Source of the DNA: Marinimicrobium sp050113635
GTDB taxonomy: Bacteria > Pseudomonadota > Gammaproteobacteria > Pseudomonadales > Cellvibrionaceae
DNA length: 64,000 bases
Assembly: GCF_050113635.1 (NCBI RefSeq)
Contig: NZ_JBNJLT010000004.1
Span: forward strand, 315,876-379,875
Reading direction: 5' to 3'
The translations under genes were made by a program, and so were the position numbers. Positions 50,496 through 60,000 of the stretch are shown here, one piece after another. The notes beneath the pieces were generated by a model, which saw only the letters and a program-made list of their open reading frames with translations, was not told the DNA's origin and made no database searches. Position 1 is the first letter of the stretch; each line of letters begins with the position of its first letter.

Positions 50496-51707
50496 CTAGC
50501 GCTCAGTCTTCGAATAAAGCTCAGAGGCCGCCAGCAGCAGCGCGCCGACACCGTAGAGCTGAGTGTCGTCCTCGGTGGCACTGCCCGGAGCGAAGCCCAC
50601 CTGCTGGACCCAGCCGAGCATGCCGGACGGTTGCACGGCGTTGACCAGCGCCTGCCAGCCGAGCGCCACACTGTCCTCGTACGGTTCGCCTTCAATCAGG
50701 CCCTGATTCAGTCCCCAGGCGAGCGCGAAGACCAGCAGGCCGGTGCCACTGGATTCCGGCGCGGGTGCCTCGTGGTCGGCCAGCAGCGATGAGCGCCAGT
50801 TGCCGTCCGGGTGTTGCAGCTCCACCAGACGTGCGGCCATACTGCGGTAGAGACGCTCGTAGTTTTCCCGGTGCGCAAAGTCCTCTGGCATTTGCGCCAG
50901 AATACGCGCAATACCGGCAAGCACCCAGCCGTTGCCACGGCCCCAGTAAATCAGGCGACCGGCCTCATCGTGCCGCTCAAAGTAACGGCTGTCGCGCAGG
51001 TAGAGCTGTTCGTCTTCGTTGAAGAGGTAACGGGTGGTTTCCCAGAATTCCTGGTCGGCAAACTCGGCGTAGCGCGGGTCGCCGGTCAAACGGCTCAGGT
51101 CGAAGAACACCGGGGGGGCCATAAAAATGGCGTCGGCCCAGCACCAGCGTTCTCGGCATTTTTGATCGTTGAACACGCGGCCATCGGCTTCGAAGCGGTT
51201 GCGCTCGTCGTTGATAAACGCCAGATCCACCTCGCTCGGATGTTCAACCACCTCTGTGAGTACATCGCGGGTGTTCTCGATCATGTGCTCTTTACCGTAT
51301 TGGCGGTAGAGATCGATGTAGACCTGTCCCATGGCGTGGTCATCGGCATCGTACACCCGGGGGCCAAGTTGCCACTGGTTAACTTCGCTCAGGTGTTTCA
51401 CGGCCGTGCGGTACTCGGGTTGTCCGGACGCCTCGGCCCAGTGCATCAGGCCGATGTTCAGGGTGGCATTGACCCAGCCCTGGGGCAGCTCACTGGCCCG
51501 CTCTTCCTCGCGAAAGTTGTTGGTTTTCAGATCGTATTGCGCCAACTGCCAGTCAGCGACCCGGTTGGCAACGGCGCGCACAGCGTCCGGGGTGAGTTCG
51601 CCGGAGAGGTCCGTGCCGGTGCTCTCTGGCGGGTGGGCGCAGGCTGCCATGCCCAGGCCGAGCCCCAACGTGAGCAGCGCAGCGAGAGATCGTTGTGGTG
51701 TAGTCAT
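50496..51707 (-). CDS. GH105 unsaturated uronyl hydrolase, lipoprotein
   Basis: The product has 403 residues. Lipobox Met-Ala-Ala-Cys at Cys23. The (alpha/alpha)6 barrel contains Trp-Cys-Trp-Ala-Asp-Ala-Ile-Phe-Met-Ala-Pro-Pro, whose Asp is the catalytic residue of GH88/GH105, and Gly-Arg-Gly-Asn-Gly-Trp-Val-Leu-Ala-Gly. These enzymes remove the 4,5-unsaturated uronic acid left by lyases (known), so it works with the PL38/PL5-like enzyme. It is the first gene of a three-gene operon with the operator at 51775-51792. Confidence 0.92.
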   Translation of the reverse strand: MTTPQRSLAALLTLGLGLGMAACAHPPESTGTDLSGELTPDAVRAVANRVADWQLAQYDLKTNNFREEERASELPQGWVNATLNIGLMHWAEASGQPEYRTAVKHLSEVNQWQLGPRVYDADDHAMGQVYIDLYRQYGKEHMIENTRDVLTEVVEHPSEVDLAFINDERNRFEADGRVFNDQKCRERWCWADAIFMAPPVFFDLSRLTGDPRYAEFADQEFWETTRYLFNEDEQLYLRDSRYFERHDEAGRLIYWGRGNGWVLAGIARILAQMPEDFAHRENYERLYRSMAARLVELQHPDGNWRSSLLADHEAPAPESSGTGLLVFALAWGLNQGLIEGEPYEDSVALGWQALVNAVQPSGMLGWVQQVGFAPGSATEDDTQLYGVGALLLAASELYSKTER

Positions 51708-51774
51708 GGTTACCCTCGTGTCATTATTTTACTGGCTGCGCCCGGGGTGAGGGCGCAGCATGATTGATTTTGGT

Positions 51775-51792
51775 AATGTGGTAATACCAATT
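51775..51792 (-). promoter_or_regulatory. Uronate-regulon operator 4 (GH105-PL-GH2 operon)
   Basis: Read on the minus strand: AATTGGTATTACCACATT. It includes a perfect TGGTATTACCA inverted repeat (odd centre) and lies 68 bp before the GH105 start. Confidence 0.7.
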
Positions 51793-51824
51793 TTGGTCAG
51801 TCTAAAGGCCTTTCCAGAAAATGT

Positions 51825-53513
51825 CTATGGCTGGTCCAGTCTCTGCCGAAGCTGGTATTCATACAGCGAGGGTGTGCCGGGCGGTGGTGCGTTCAGGCCG
51901 CGCACCACCGCATCGGGCCCATAGTCCACTTCCAGGGGGTAGTTGCCGTGCACACCGAGCAACCGAGCCTGAGGTCCATCGCTTACGCCATACAGTGCCA
52001 AGGGGCGCTCGCTGTCCGCTGGATAGGTATCGAGTTGAACCCGGATATTCCAGAAGGTGTTGTAGGCCCCGTGAGTGGGTTTCCAGTAGCTGGCGCCGCC
52101 GCCCTTGAATAACGGATAGCGGGCGCGCTCGCGCTGATCCTTGTCCAGGTGTACCAGTACTTCGATGTCATCAAACAGGTTCTGGTGGTTGGCGCCGGAA
52201 TGCTGATCCAGCACCGGCGCCGTGAATACCTGGCTCTGGGTATAGATACTGCGGGTGGAGTAGGTGTTGAAGCTCAGCGGGTGGCGTACCTCGTTGTGAA
52301 CCTTCAAGTGCTTGACCAGCACGTTGTGCGTATCGCCCATGGCAATACTGTAGTGGGCGAGATTCTCGCCGCTGGTGGTCACGTTTTCCAGCGTGAGATT
52401 GGCCACTTCCTCGGTCAGGATACCGCTGTCGGCGTTGCGGATTCTCAGGTCATTGACCCAGCCGTTGAACACTCGGGTAAGAAAAAGGCCGTTGTAACCG
52501 GGTTCGACGTGGTGAGCAATCATTGGTGAACGGGGGAAGGTGAGGCTCAGCCGCTCAATGCCCACTTCGGTGAGGTGCGGCCAATCGGTGATTTCGGTAT
52601 GGCCACCACTGGCCTCAATGTCGTGCAGCAAAGTGTCTTTGATACGAATGCGATTGCCGTCCACCTCAGTGATCAGCACCGGCTGCTTGACCAGGGGCTG
52701 GTCGGGCAGTGTCCAGTGGTGCGAGCCGATATTCAGCTCATTGTGGGGGTAGGGGTACAGGGCCTTTAGCAGCGGGCCGTCTTCGCCGTCCCGGTTGTGC
52801 CAGTTGATACTGATGACCTGCCCGGCTTTCAGGGAATGGTCGGCGTCAACGGTCAGCCAGGAGTCGCCGCGCTGGCCCTGGATAGCGTGCGCCAACGACG
52901 CCTGCGGTTGATTGTAGTCTTCCAGATACGCTTTTACCCGCTGGCCGGGAACCCGCGTCCAGATAAAGCCACCTGCCCAGGAGTATTGAGAGAAAGCCAA
53001 ATCGATATGGTTGGCTTTTTCCCGCTGGCGTTTGTCCTGGGCGACCAGGTATTCGCGCAGTTCCCGCAAATCCGGCGGGTCTGGCAGGTATTGCAACGGC
53101 CGTGGGAAGTAGAGCTCGGTGGCGCCGCTGCCCTGCCCTCGCAAAACCATCTGGCTGCGTTCCAGGTAGAGAATATCACTGACAATAATCCGGCCAGCGG
53201 GCAATTGCAGCACCACTGGCCCTGAGGTGTCATGAGCCACGGCCAGGGCTTTTTTCAGGGCCACACTGTCGTCTTTATCGTCATCGGCTTGCACGCCGTA
53301 CTCGGTGGCCTCAATGACGGTGGGGTTGTCGAGTGCTGGAGCCTTTTCCCCGAATTGATAGCCCGCATAGGAGAAGTCCGGCAAATAACCGTCTTCGGCG
53401 GTGAAAGGGGCGGGCTGAGCCTGCAGGGCGGCTGGTGCAGAAAACGCAAGGATTATTGCGCAAATGCCCGCACCTTTGCGGGCAGGTGTCCTCTCTCTTC
53501 GGGATCGCAACAT
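51825..53513 (-). CDS. Secreted right-handed beta-helix protein (pectate-lyase-3-like)
   Basis: The product has 562 residues with a signal peptide (about 1-33). After Ala-Thr-Glu-Tyr-Gly-Val-Gln-Ala-Asp-Asp-Asp-Lys-Asp-Asp-Ser-Val-Ala-Leu, typical of the pectate_lyase_3 start, come repeated turns such as Gly-Val-Gln, Val-Leu-Arg-Gly-Gln-Gly-Ser-Gly, Leu-Thr-Leu-Glu-Asn-Val-Thr, which suggest a beta-helix. The catalytic residues of GH28 or PL1 were not recognised, so the activity is open: a new lyase, an epimerase or a binding protein. It has its own operator (53593-53610) and is divergent from the TBDR. Confidence 0.75.
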   Translation of the reverse strand: MLRSRRERTPARKGAGICAIILAFSAPAALQAQPAPFTAEDGYLPDFSYAGYQFGEKAPALDNPTVIEATEYGVQADDDKDDSVALKKALAVAHDTSGPVVLQLPAGRIIVSDILYLERSQMVLRGQGSGATELYFPRPLQYLPDPPDLRELREYLVAQDKRQREKANHIDLAFSQYSWAGGFIWTRVPGQRVKAYLEDYNQPQASLAHAIQGQRGDSWLTVDADHSLKAGQVISINWHNRDGEDGPLLKALYPYPHNELNIGSHHWTLPDQPLVKQPVLITEVDGNRIRIKDTLLHDIEASGGHTEITDWPHLTEVGIERLSLTFPRSPMIAHHVEPGYNGLFLTRVFNGWVNDLRIRNADSGILTEEVANLTLENVTTSGENLAHYSIAMGDTHNVLVKHLKVHNEVRHPLSFNTYSTRSIYTQSQVFTAPVLDQHSGANHQNLFDDIEVLVHLDKDQRERARYPLFKGGGASYWKPTHGAYNTFWNIRVQLDTYPADSERPLALYGVSDGPQARLLGVHGNYPLEVDYGPDAVVRGLNAPPPGTPSLYEYQLRQRLDQP

Positions 53514-53592
53514 ACATCCATCCTCTTAATTAGTCGTTATCGTAGGGTGTGTCCGGTTGATTCTTGTTGGTGCGAGGTGATGGTATCAAAAA

Positions 53593-53610
53593 AATTGGCC
53601 TTACAGCTTT
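53593..53610 (+). promoter_or_regulatory. Uronate-regulon operator 5 (beta-helix gene)
   Basis: AATTGGCCTTACAGCTTT, 80 bp before the beta-helix start and within the 307-bp divergent region 53514-53820, which otherwise holds no gene. Matches operator 1 at 15 of 18 positions. Confidence 0.68.
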
Positions 53611-53712
53611 ACCATCATACCATGTTGGTGCATACTCGCCATAACGGTGACAAACAGAAGCCTGGGAAAACAACGGCGCAACGACGTCAGAGAGAAGCCT
53701 GTTTGTCCGCCA

Positions 53713-53730
53713 AGTTGGCCTGACCGTTTT
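53713..53730 (+). promoter_or_regulatory. Uronate-regulon operator 6 (TBDR gene)
   Basis: AGTTGGCCTGACCGTTTT, 91 bp before the TBDR start. Its start is exactly 120 bp from operator 5. It keeps the TTGGCCT core and the AC in the middle. Confidence 0.6.
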
Positions 53731-53820
53731 ACAATAAGATCCGCTGGCCTTTGGGTCAATTGATCTGAAACCAATAAAACAACTCTGCTAATAACAATCC
53801 CATGAGGGAGGACAAGACGT

Positions 53821-56763
53821 ATGACATTCAACTGTCCACAACAGGCACGGTTTCCGCGTGCCCGGCTTGGCTTGTTCCGCCGCAGCGCTCTGGCGCTGGC
53901 CTTAACCGCGGCCGCTGCTCCACTGGTGGCTCAAGATACCGCACAAACGAATGCCCAGACTGAGGGTGTCCAGGCACTGGAAGAAATTCTGGTAACGGGC
54001 GCCATTCGGGATACGCTGCGCAATTCGATTGAAATCAAACGCGATTCCACCACGATTGTCGATGCCCTGTCCGCCAGCGAGATGGGGGCATTGCCCGACC
54101 TGTCTGTGGCGGAAACGCTGGAGCGGATTACGGGTGTGACTGGTGACCGCTTCAAGGGTAACTCCAGTGAAATTTCCGTGCGCGGCCTGGGCCCTTTCCT
54201 GGGGGCTTCCACCTATAACGGCCGGGAAGTCAGCTCCGGCAGCGGTAACCGGTCAGTGGCTTTCTCCCAGTTTCCCTCCGAGCTGGTAAACGGTGCCGTG
54301 GTTTACAAGGCGCAACAGGCGAGCCTGATGGAAGGCGGTGTGGCGGGCGTGATTGACTTGCGCAGCCTGCGCCCGATTGATTTTGGCAAACGCCGTATCC
54401 AGGGTGAAGTCAAGGCGAACTACAACGAGTACCAGGCGCGCATGGCGGGCGAGAATGGTGTGGGGCTGCGCGGCTCCGCCTCTTACACTGATGTGTTCGA
54501 CACCGCCATTGGCACCATCGGTTTTGCCATTGGATACGCGGGGCACGAGTCGTCCACCCCGGAAGAGAGCTACAACACGAGTTCCACCTTGCGTAACTGT
54601 AACTCCGATTACGTGGCGGACTTTGGCGGTTCCGGCAGTTGGAATCCCTGTAGCTGGAGTGACGATAACGCGGCGGCGGGCGACGGTCCGGCGGCCAATG
54701 GCGATTACTACTTTGTGCCGAACCTGCAATATTTCCGTCAGATGGAATCGCAGGAGCAGCGTGACGCCGTGATGAGTACGATTCAGTGGCAGCCGAACGA
54801 CGACTGGGATGTGACACTGGATCTGCAAAAGTCCGATCGTTTCTACTATGAGGATCGCCACGATCTGTATCTGGATGACGGGCAGAACAATATCACCAAT
54901 TGGGAAACCAATGACGCCCATGCGCTGACGTCTTACACCGGGCAAACCCGATTCAGCACCTACGGTGAGTATCGCGAGCGCGATGAGGAATACACCGGCA
55001 GCGGACTGAATGTTTCCTGGAATGCCACTGATCGTTTGCGTCTGGAAGCGGACTTGTCTTACTCCGACACCACGCGTTACCAGGAAACCTGGCAAACCCG
55101 TTTCCGCTCGGATCGCTTGTGGTTCGATTGGGCCGCCAATGGCGATGAGTGGCCGACCATCGATCGTGTGTATTCCGATCTCAATGATCCGGAAGGCTCG
55201 GCGGTGGGGCGTGCCGCGTTCAATGACTTGTCTTTCTATGAAGGTGGTGCGACCGACGGTCGCCGTGCTCGTTACGGTGAGTTCCTGATTGAAGATACCA
55301 TCAGTGCGGTCCGCTTTGAGGGTGAATATTCTTTCGATGGTGGTTTTATCTCGTCCATTGAAGCGGGCGTGCGTTACTCCGACCACGACCACAACAACTA
55401 CAGCGAAGACCAGTACGCCGCTCAACAGGAGGCGGGAACCTACGCGGATGTCAACGACATTGCCGAGCATTGCGCTACGCCATTCCCGCAGGCGGACTAC
55501 GGTTCGGATACCTCGGTGACGTTCGACCACTGGGCCACCTACGATACGTTGTGCGCGTTCGAGCGGATGGTGGGGAATGAGGACTGGTCCCAGTCACCCG
55601 AGGACCCGAGCTCCGGTGACGTTGTGCTGAACGAAGAGGTGACCTCTGCGTTCGTGATGGCCAACTTCGAAACCGAACTGGCGGGTATTCCTGTTACGGG
55701 GAATGTGGGTGTCCGTGTGGTGAACACCGACATTACTTCGGAAGGCTACCGTCAAAGCTTCCTGGTGGAAACCACTGGTGCCGGAACGGATGAAGATCCG
55801 TTGAGCTTCATTATTACCGAAGATACTGACACGTTGACCCAGGAAACCTACACCAACAGCTACACCAATGTGCTGCCCAGCGCGAACGTCAATTTCCTGC
55901 TGCGGGACGACATTGAGCTGCGTCTGGCGTACTACAAGGCGGTGTCGCGTCCGGATATGTGGTGGCTGGGTGCCGGTCGTGACTTGAATCTTGGGGGTGG
56001 CGAAGAAGAGTACGCGAGTCTGGAAGATGCCGTAGCCGACGGTTCCGTGACGGCCTTTGGCAATCCGCAAATGGAAGCCATCGAGTCCGATAACTTCGAT
56101 ATTTCGGTAGGCTGGTACCCGACGGAAGACACCGCGATTTCCGCGGCGGTCTATCACAAACGCTTCAATGCCGGGCTCGATACGGCCGATGGTGTGGTTG
56201 AAACGTTTGTGATCAATGACCAGCCGGCTCAGATGGAGGTCAACGGTATTATTGAAAACACCGGTGACAGCTCTTCGATCAACGGCGTCGAACTGACAGT
56301 GCAGCACGGCTTTACGTATCTGCCGGAACCGTTTGACGGGCTAGGTGTGTCGGCGGGCTACAACTACGCCGATACCGATTTCGAGTACTTTGAAAACGGC
56401 TCTGAAATTACCGATGACATCTACGTTCCGCCCGCCAACCTGCCGGGCTTCTCTAAGGAGAGCTACAACGTGGAAGGTTACTGGGAAAAGTACGGTGCCA
56501 GTGCCCGGCTCTCCTACAAGTACCGCTCGGATTACCTCAAGCCCTTTGGCAGTGACTTCGGGCAAACCAATCGGTACGTGCAGGCCACCAAATCTCTGGA
56601 TTTGTCCCTGGCGTACAACCTGAGCGCGAACCTGCAGATCAAACTGCAGGCACTCAACCTGGCGAACGATGCCTACGTTGAGTATCGCGTGGCGAACGAT
56701 GCGTTCAACCGCATCGAGTATAGCGGACGCAGGTACTTCTTGGGCTTGCGCTTCCGCATGTAG
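53821..56763 (+). CDS. TonB-dependent receptor, Xanthomonas/Caulobacter type
   Basis: The product has 980 residues. The signal peptide (about 1-38) is followed by a TonB-box-like Glu-Glu-Ile-Leu-Val-Thr-Gly (about 56-62), a plug (about 80-205) with Glu-Arg-Ile-Thr-Gly-Val, Val-Arg-Gly-Leu-Gly-Pro and Ala-Gly-Val-Ile-Asp-Leu-Arg, and a barrel to a C-terminal Leu-Arg-Phe-Arg-Met. The plug style is that of TonB-Xanth-Caul receptors, which import oligosaccharides. Together with the lyases and its operator it likely brings uronate oligosaccharides through the outer membrane. The N-terminal signal contains a charged start (Arg-Arg-Ser-Ala). Confidence 0.93.
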   Translation: MTFNCPQQARFPRARLGLFRRSALALALTAAAAPLVAQDTAQTNAQTEGVQALEEILVTGAIRDTLRNSIEIKRDSTTIVDALSASEMGALPDLSVAETLERITGVTGDRFKGNSSEISVRGLGPFLGASTYNGREVSSGSGNRSVAFSQFPSELVNGAVVYKAQQASLMEGGVAGVIDLRSLRPIDFGKRRIQGEVKANYNEYQARMAGENGVGLRGSASYTDVFDTAIGTIGFAIGYAGHESSTPEESYNTSSTLRNCNSDYVADFGGSGSWNPCSWSDDNAAAGDGPAANGDYYFVPNLQYFRQMESQEQRDAVMSTIQWQPNDDWDVTLDLQKSDRFYYEDRHDLYLDDGQNNITNWETNDAHALTSYTGQTRFSTYGEYRERDEEYTGSGLNVSWNATDRLRLEADLSYSDTTRYQETWQTRFRSDRLWFDWAANGDEWPTIDRVYSDLNDPEGSAVGRAAFNDLSFYEGGATDGRRARYGEFLIEDTISAVRFEGEYSFDGGFISSIEAGVRYSDHDHNNYSEDQYAAQQEAGTYADVNDIAEHCATPFPQADYGSDTSVTFDHWATYDTLCAFERMVGNEDWSQSPEDPSSGDVVLNEEVTSAFVMANFETELAGIPVTGNVGVRVVNTDITSEGYRQSFLVETTGAGTDEDPLSFIITEDTDTLTQETYTNSYTNVLPSANVNFLLRDDIELRLAYYKAVSRPDMWWLGAGRDLNLGGGEEEYASLEDAVADGSVTAFGNPQMEAIESDNFDISVGWYPTEDTAISAAVYHKRFNAGLDTADGVVETFVINDQPAQMEVNGIIENTGDSSSINGVELTVQHGFTYLPEPFDGLGVSAGYNYADTDFEYFENGSEITDDIYVPPANLPGFSKESYNVEGYWEKYGASARLSYKYRSDYLKPFGSDFGQTNRYVQATKSLDLSLAYNLSANLQIKLQALNLANDAYVEYRVANDAFNRIEYSGRRYFLGLRFRM

Positions 56764-56822
56764 GTGATCTCCTACTCCCACGACCTTGTAGTAAACGGAT
56801 TATCTCTCACTACTACTTTATT

Positions 56823-56846
56823 GCGGGCATGATGCCCGCTTTTTTT
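56823..56846 (+). terminator. Intrinsic terminator after TBDR
   Basis: GCGGGCAT (56823-56830) pairs with ATGCCCGC (56832-56839), with one G in the middle and a run of seven T residues after it. Confidence 0.9.
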
Positions 56847-56858
56847 ACGTCAATTGTT

Positions 56859-56870
56859 GACAACGTTGTC
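56859..56870. promoter_or_regulatory. Second copy of palindrome GACAACGTTGTC
   Basis: Identical to 17462-17473. It lies just after the TBDR terminator and 160 bp before the Rhs-type gene, so it should belong to that gene's promoter. The rest of 56764-57029 holds only this and the terminator. Confidence 0.5.
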
Positions 56871-57029
56871 GTTATTGGTTAAAAACTGTCCTGCCTGCCT
56901 TTTCCCCTATTGGCTTCCGTTTCAGATTTGTCTGATAAATCTTCCAGGGATTGAGTGGCTAGGTCGCGGTCTGGCTCGTCTGTAGCTCTCGCCTGCGCCT
57001 GAAAATGCCTGTTTAGAAGGAGTCTTGTG

Positions 57030-60000
57030 ATGCTAGTTTCACACCTGTTGTCAGTATGCTCCGGTTGTTACACAACTTTCAAAGTGTGGCGAATATTGGT
57101 GATAGTCCTGTTATCCATGGCGGGGAATTTGGCTCACGCTGCTGCGCAGTTTACTTCAGCGCCTAGTACCAGTAGCAGTGGCACTTATACCTTGAGCTGG
57201 AGCGGCGCAACCAGCTTTAGCGCTATACATGAAAAATACGGTGCTGATGGAGAGTGGGTTATGCTCCTCAATCCATCAAACCCTACAAATTATGATCTGG
57301 GAAAATTTCCAACAGCCTATTCTTTAACGCTCACCAGAACAACACCTGGCTTATACCATTACAGACTTTACAATTGTTTTTTTCAGGGCGGGCCACCCAG
57401 TGGAAACCCGGCCTGTAATATTACCGATACGCATACTGTTACCGTGGGCTCCTTGCCTGCCCCAACGGTAACAGCGTCATTCTCTCCAAAAACCATCAAC
57501 GAAGGCGGTACCGCAACCCTGAGCTGGAGTGCCACTAACGCGACCAGTTGCAGTGCAACGGGTATCAGCGGCGTCAGCGGTACATCGGGCAGTACGACCT
57601 ACCACGCCCCCACAGCGATGAGCAGCAATCAAACCGTTACTATTCCTGTCACATGTGCAGGCGGTGGTGGCAGTAGAACGACAAAGGCATCGATCAATGT
57701 CAATTGGATCAATGATGTCCCAACGATTTCCGCTATTGGTAACCGTACAATTAACGAAGATACCAGCACCGGACCGATTGCATTTACCGTCAGTGATGCA
57801 GAAACTCCAGCGAGCTCACTGGTGGTGACTGCTACCTCCAGTAATACTTCACTGGTGCCCAACAACCGTCTTGTTCTGGGCGGCAGCGGAGCCAACCGCA
57901 CAATTATCGTGACGCCCGCCGCCGATGCCTTTGGCAGTGCAACCATCACCGTGCGAGTGACTGATGCGCACGGAGCTCATGCCAAGCGGACATTTACGGT
58001 CGTCATCAACCCAATGAATGACGCGCCGACGATTTCCGCTATTGCCAATATCACGATTAACGAAAACAGCTCTACTGGTGCTCGCAGCTTTACTGTCAAT
58101 GATGTAGATACGGCTTTATCGGCTCTAACGATTACCGCATCTTCCAACAACACGACGTTGATACCTAATGGCAATGTCGTGCTGGGAGGATCAGGCAGCG
58201 ACCGCACTATCAATGTCACGCCCGCTACGAATAGACACGGCAGTGCAACAGTGACAGTCATCGTATCCGATGGCAAGCTGAGTGCTAGCCGAAGCTTTAC
58301 GATAACGGTCAATGACCTGCCGGCACAATTCACGTCTATACCGACGACCAGCGCCAGTGGTGTTATCGCCATGAGCTGGAGTCATGCAAGAGAGTACGTT
58401 GGCGTTCGTGTGCGTGAAGGCACCACGGGTCAGTGGACCCTGGTAGTGCATCCGGCCGCTGCTACAGGCTCTTTTACGGATACCCGTTTCCAGAATGGAA
58501 CCTATTATTATGAGCTGCTTGATTGCTATCACACTGGCGGGCCACCGAATGGGAATCCGACCTGTTCAGTAACCGATACTCGCACCGTGGTGGTCGCCTT
58601 CCCGGCACCGATAATCACCGCCAGCTTCAACCCGGCCAGTATCAGCGAAAGCCCGAACAGTGGTGGTGCCAAAACCTCCACACTCATCTGGAGCACAACC
58701 AACGCTCACACATGCAGCGCCACCGGCATCAGTGGGGTGAACAGCACAGCCGGCAGTGTGACCTACACCGCCCCCTCGACTATGAGCAATAACCAGCAGT
58801 TGGACGTAGTGTTCAGCTGCACCGGTCAGGGACCTTCCACCGTTACAAAAACGGCCTCACTGACCATCAACGCCGTCAATGATGCACCGACAATTTCCGC
58901 CCTGAATAACCGTACCATCGACGAAGATACCAGCACCGGCGCGATTTCTTTCACGGTGGCTGATGAAGAAACTGCCGCTAGTGCCCTGACCGTATCTGCC
59001 ACTTCTAGCAATACCGCACTGGTGCCCAATAACCGGCTTGTCCTGGGTGGCAGTGGCACCAATCGCACCCTGACGGTGACCCCGGCAGCCAATGCCTTCG
59101 GGATCACGACCATCACGGTCACCGTGACCGATGTCAACGGTGCCTCTGCCCAGCGCAGTTTCGTTTTGACCGTCAACTCCGTCAACGACTTGCCAACCAT
59201 CTCGACCATTCCCAATCAGCACATTGCGGTAGACACGTCAACGCCCACGCTGAACTTTACCGTCAGTGATATCGAGACCCCGGTAGCCTTGCTCAACGTG
59301 ACAGCCTCTTCCGATAAGCCCGGTCTGATTGCGTCCAGTGGTATTGTTCTGGGCGGCAGCGGTGCCTCCCGTACAGTGAAGGTTACCCCGATAGCTGGGC
59401 AGAGTGGTCTGGCAAGGATGACGCTCAAGGTCACGGATACCGACGGCGGTGAAAGCACCCGGTCAATCAATGTCTCAGTCTTGGCCGATACCAGTACCAC
59501 TTTTGACATGAACCAAGCGCCGGCAGACTTCAATTACAGCCTGACCGGTAGTGTCACAAACCTGGGTGAGGGTGATTTTGTGGCCATCACCCAGGGAGCC
59601 CTGAATGTGGATGGTGGTGCTGCCAGCTACAGCATCCCGATTGAATTACCGTCGGCCATCCGTGGCCTGGCACCCAAATTGAACCTGGGTTACAACAGCC
59701 GTGGCGGCGACAGTGTGATGGGAGTTGGCTGGTCGTTGGGCGGCTTGTCCTCCATCCATCGCTGCCGCACGACCTTTGCGACAGAGGGTGGACAAGCCCA
59801 GAAATCCAACCCGCGTTATTCAAAGGGGGATCGTCTGTGCCTGAATGGCCAGAAACTGGTGATTGCTGACAGCACCACACCGGTCACTGACAGCACTTAC
59901 TGGGCAGCCAATGCGGTCTATCAAACCGAGATCGACAGTTTTGTGCGTATCCAGGCTTATGGTGCTCACCAGGGCGGACCACAGTATTTCACTTTGACCA

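Noticed and set aside
54253..55530. 425-codon minus-strand frame inside the uronate TBDR
   Set aside because: It is rich in Val/Arg/Ile with no domain, and the overlapping TBDR is certain.
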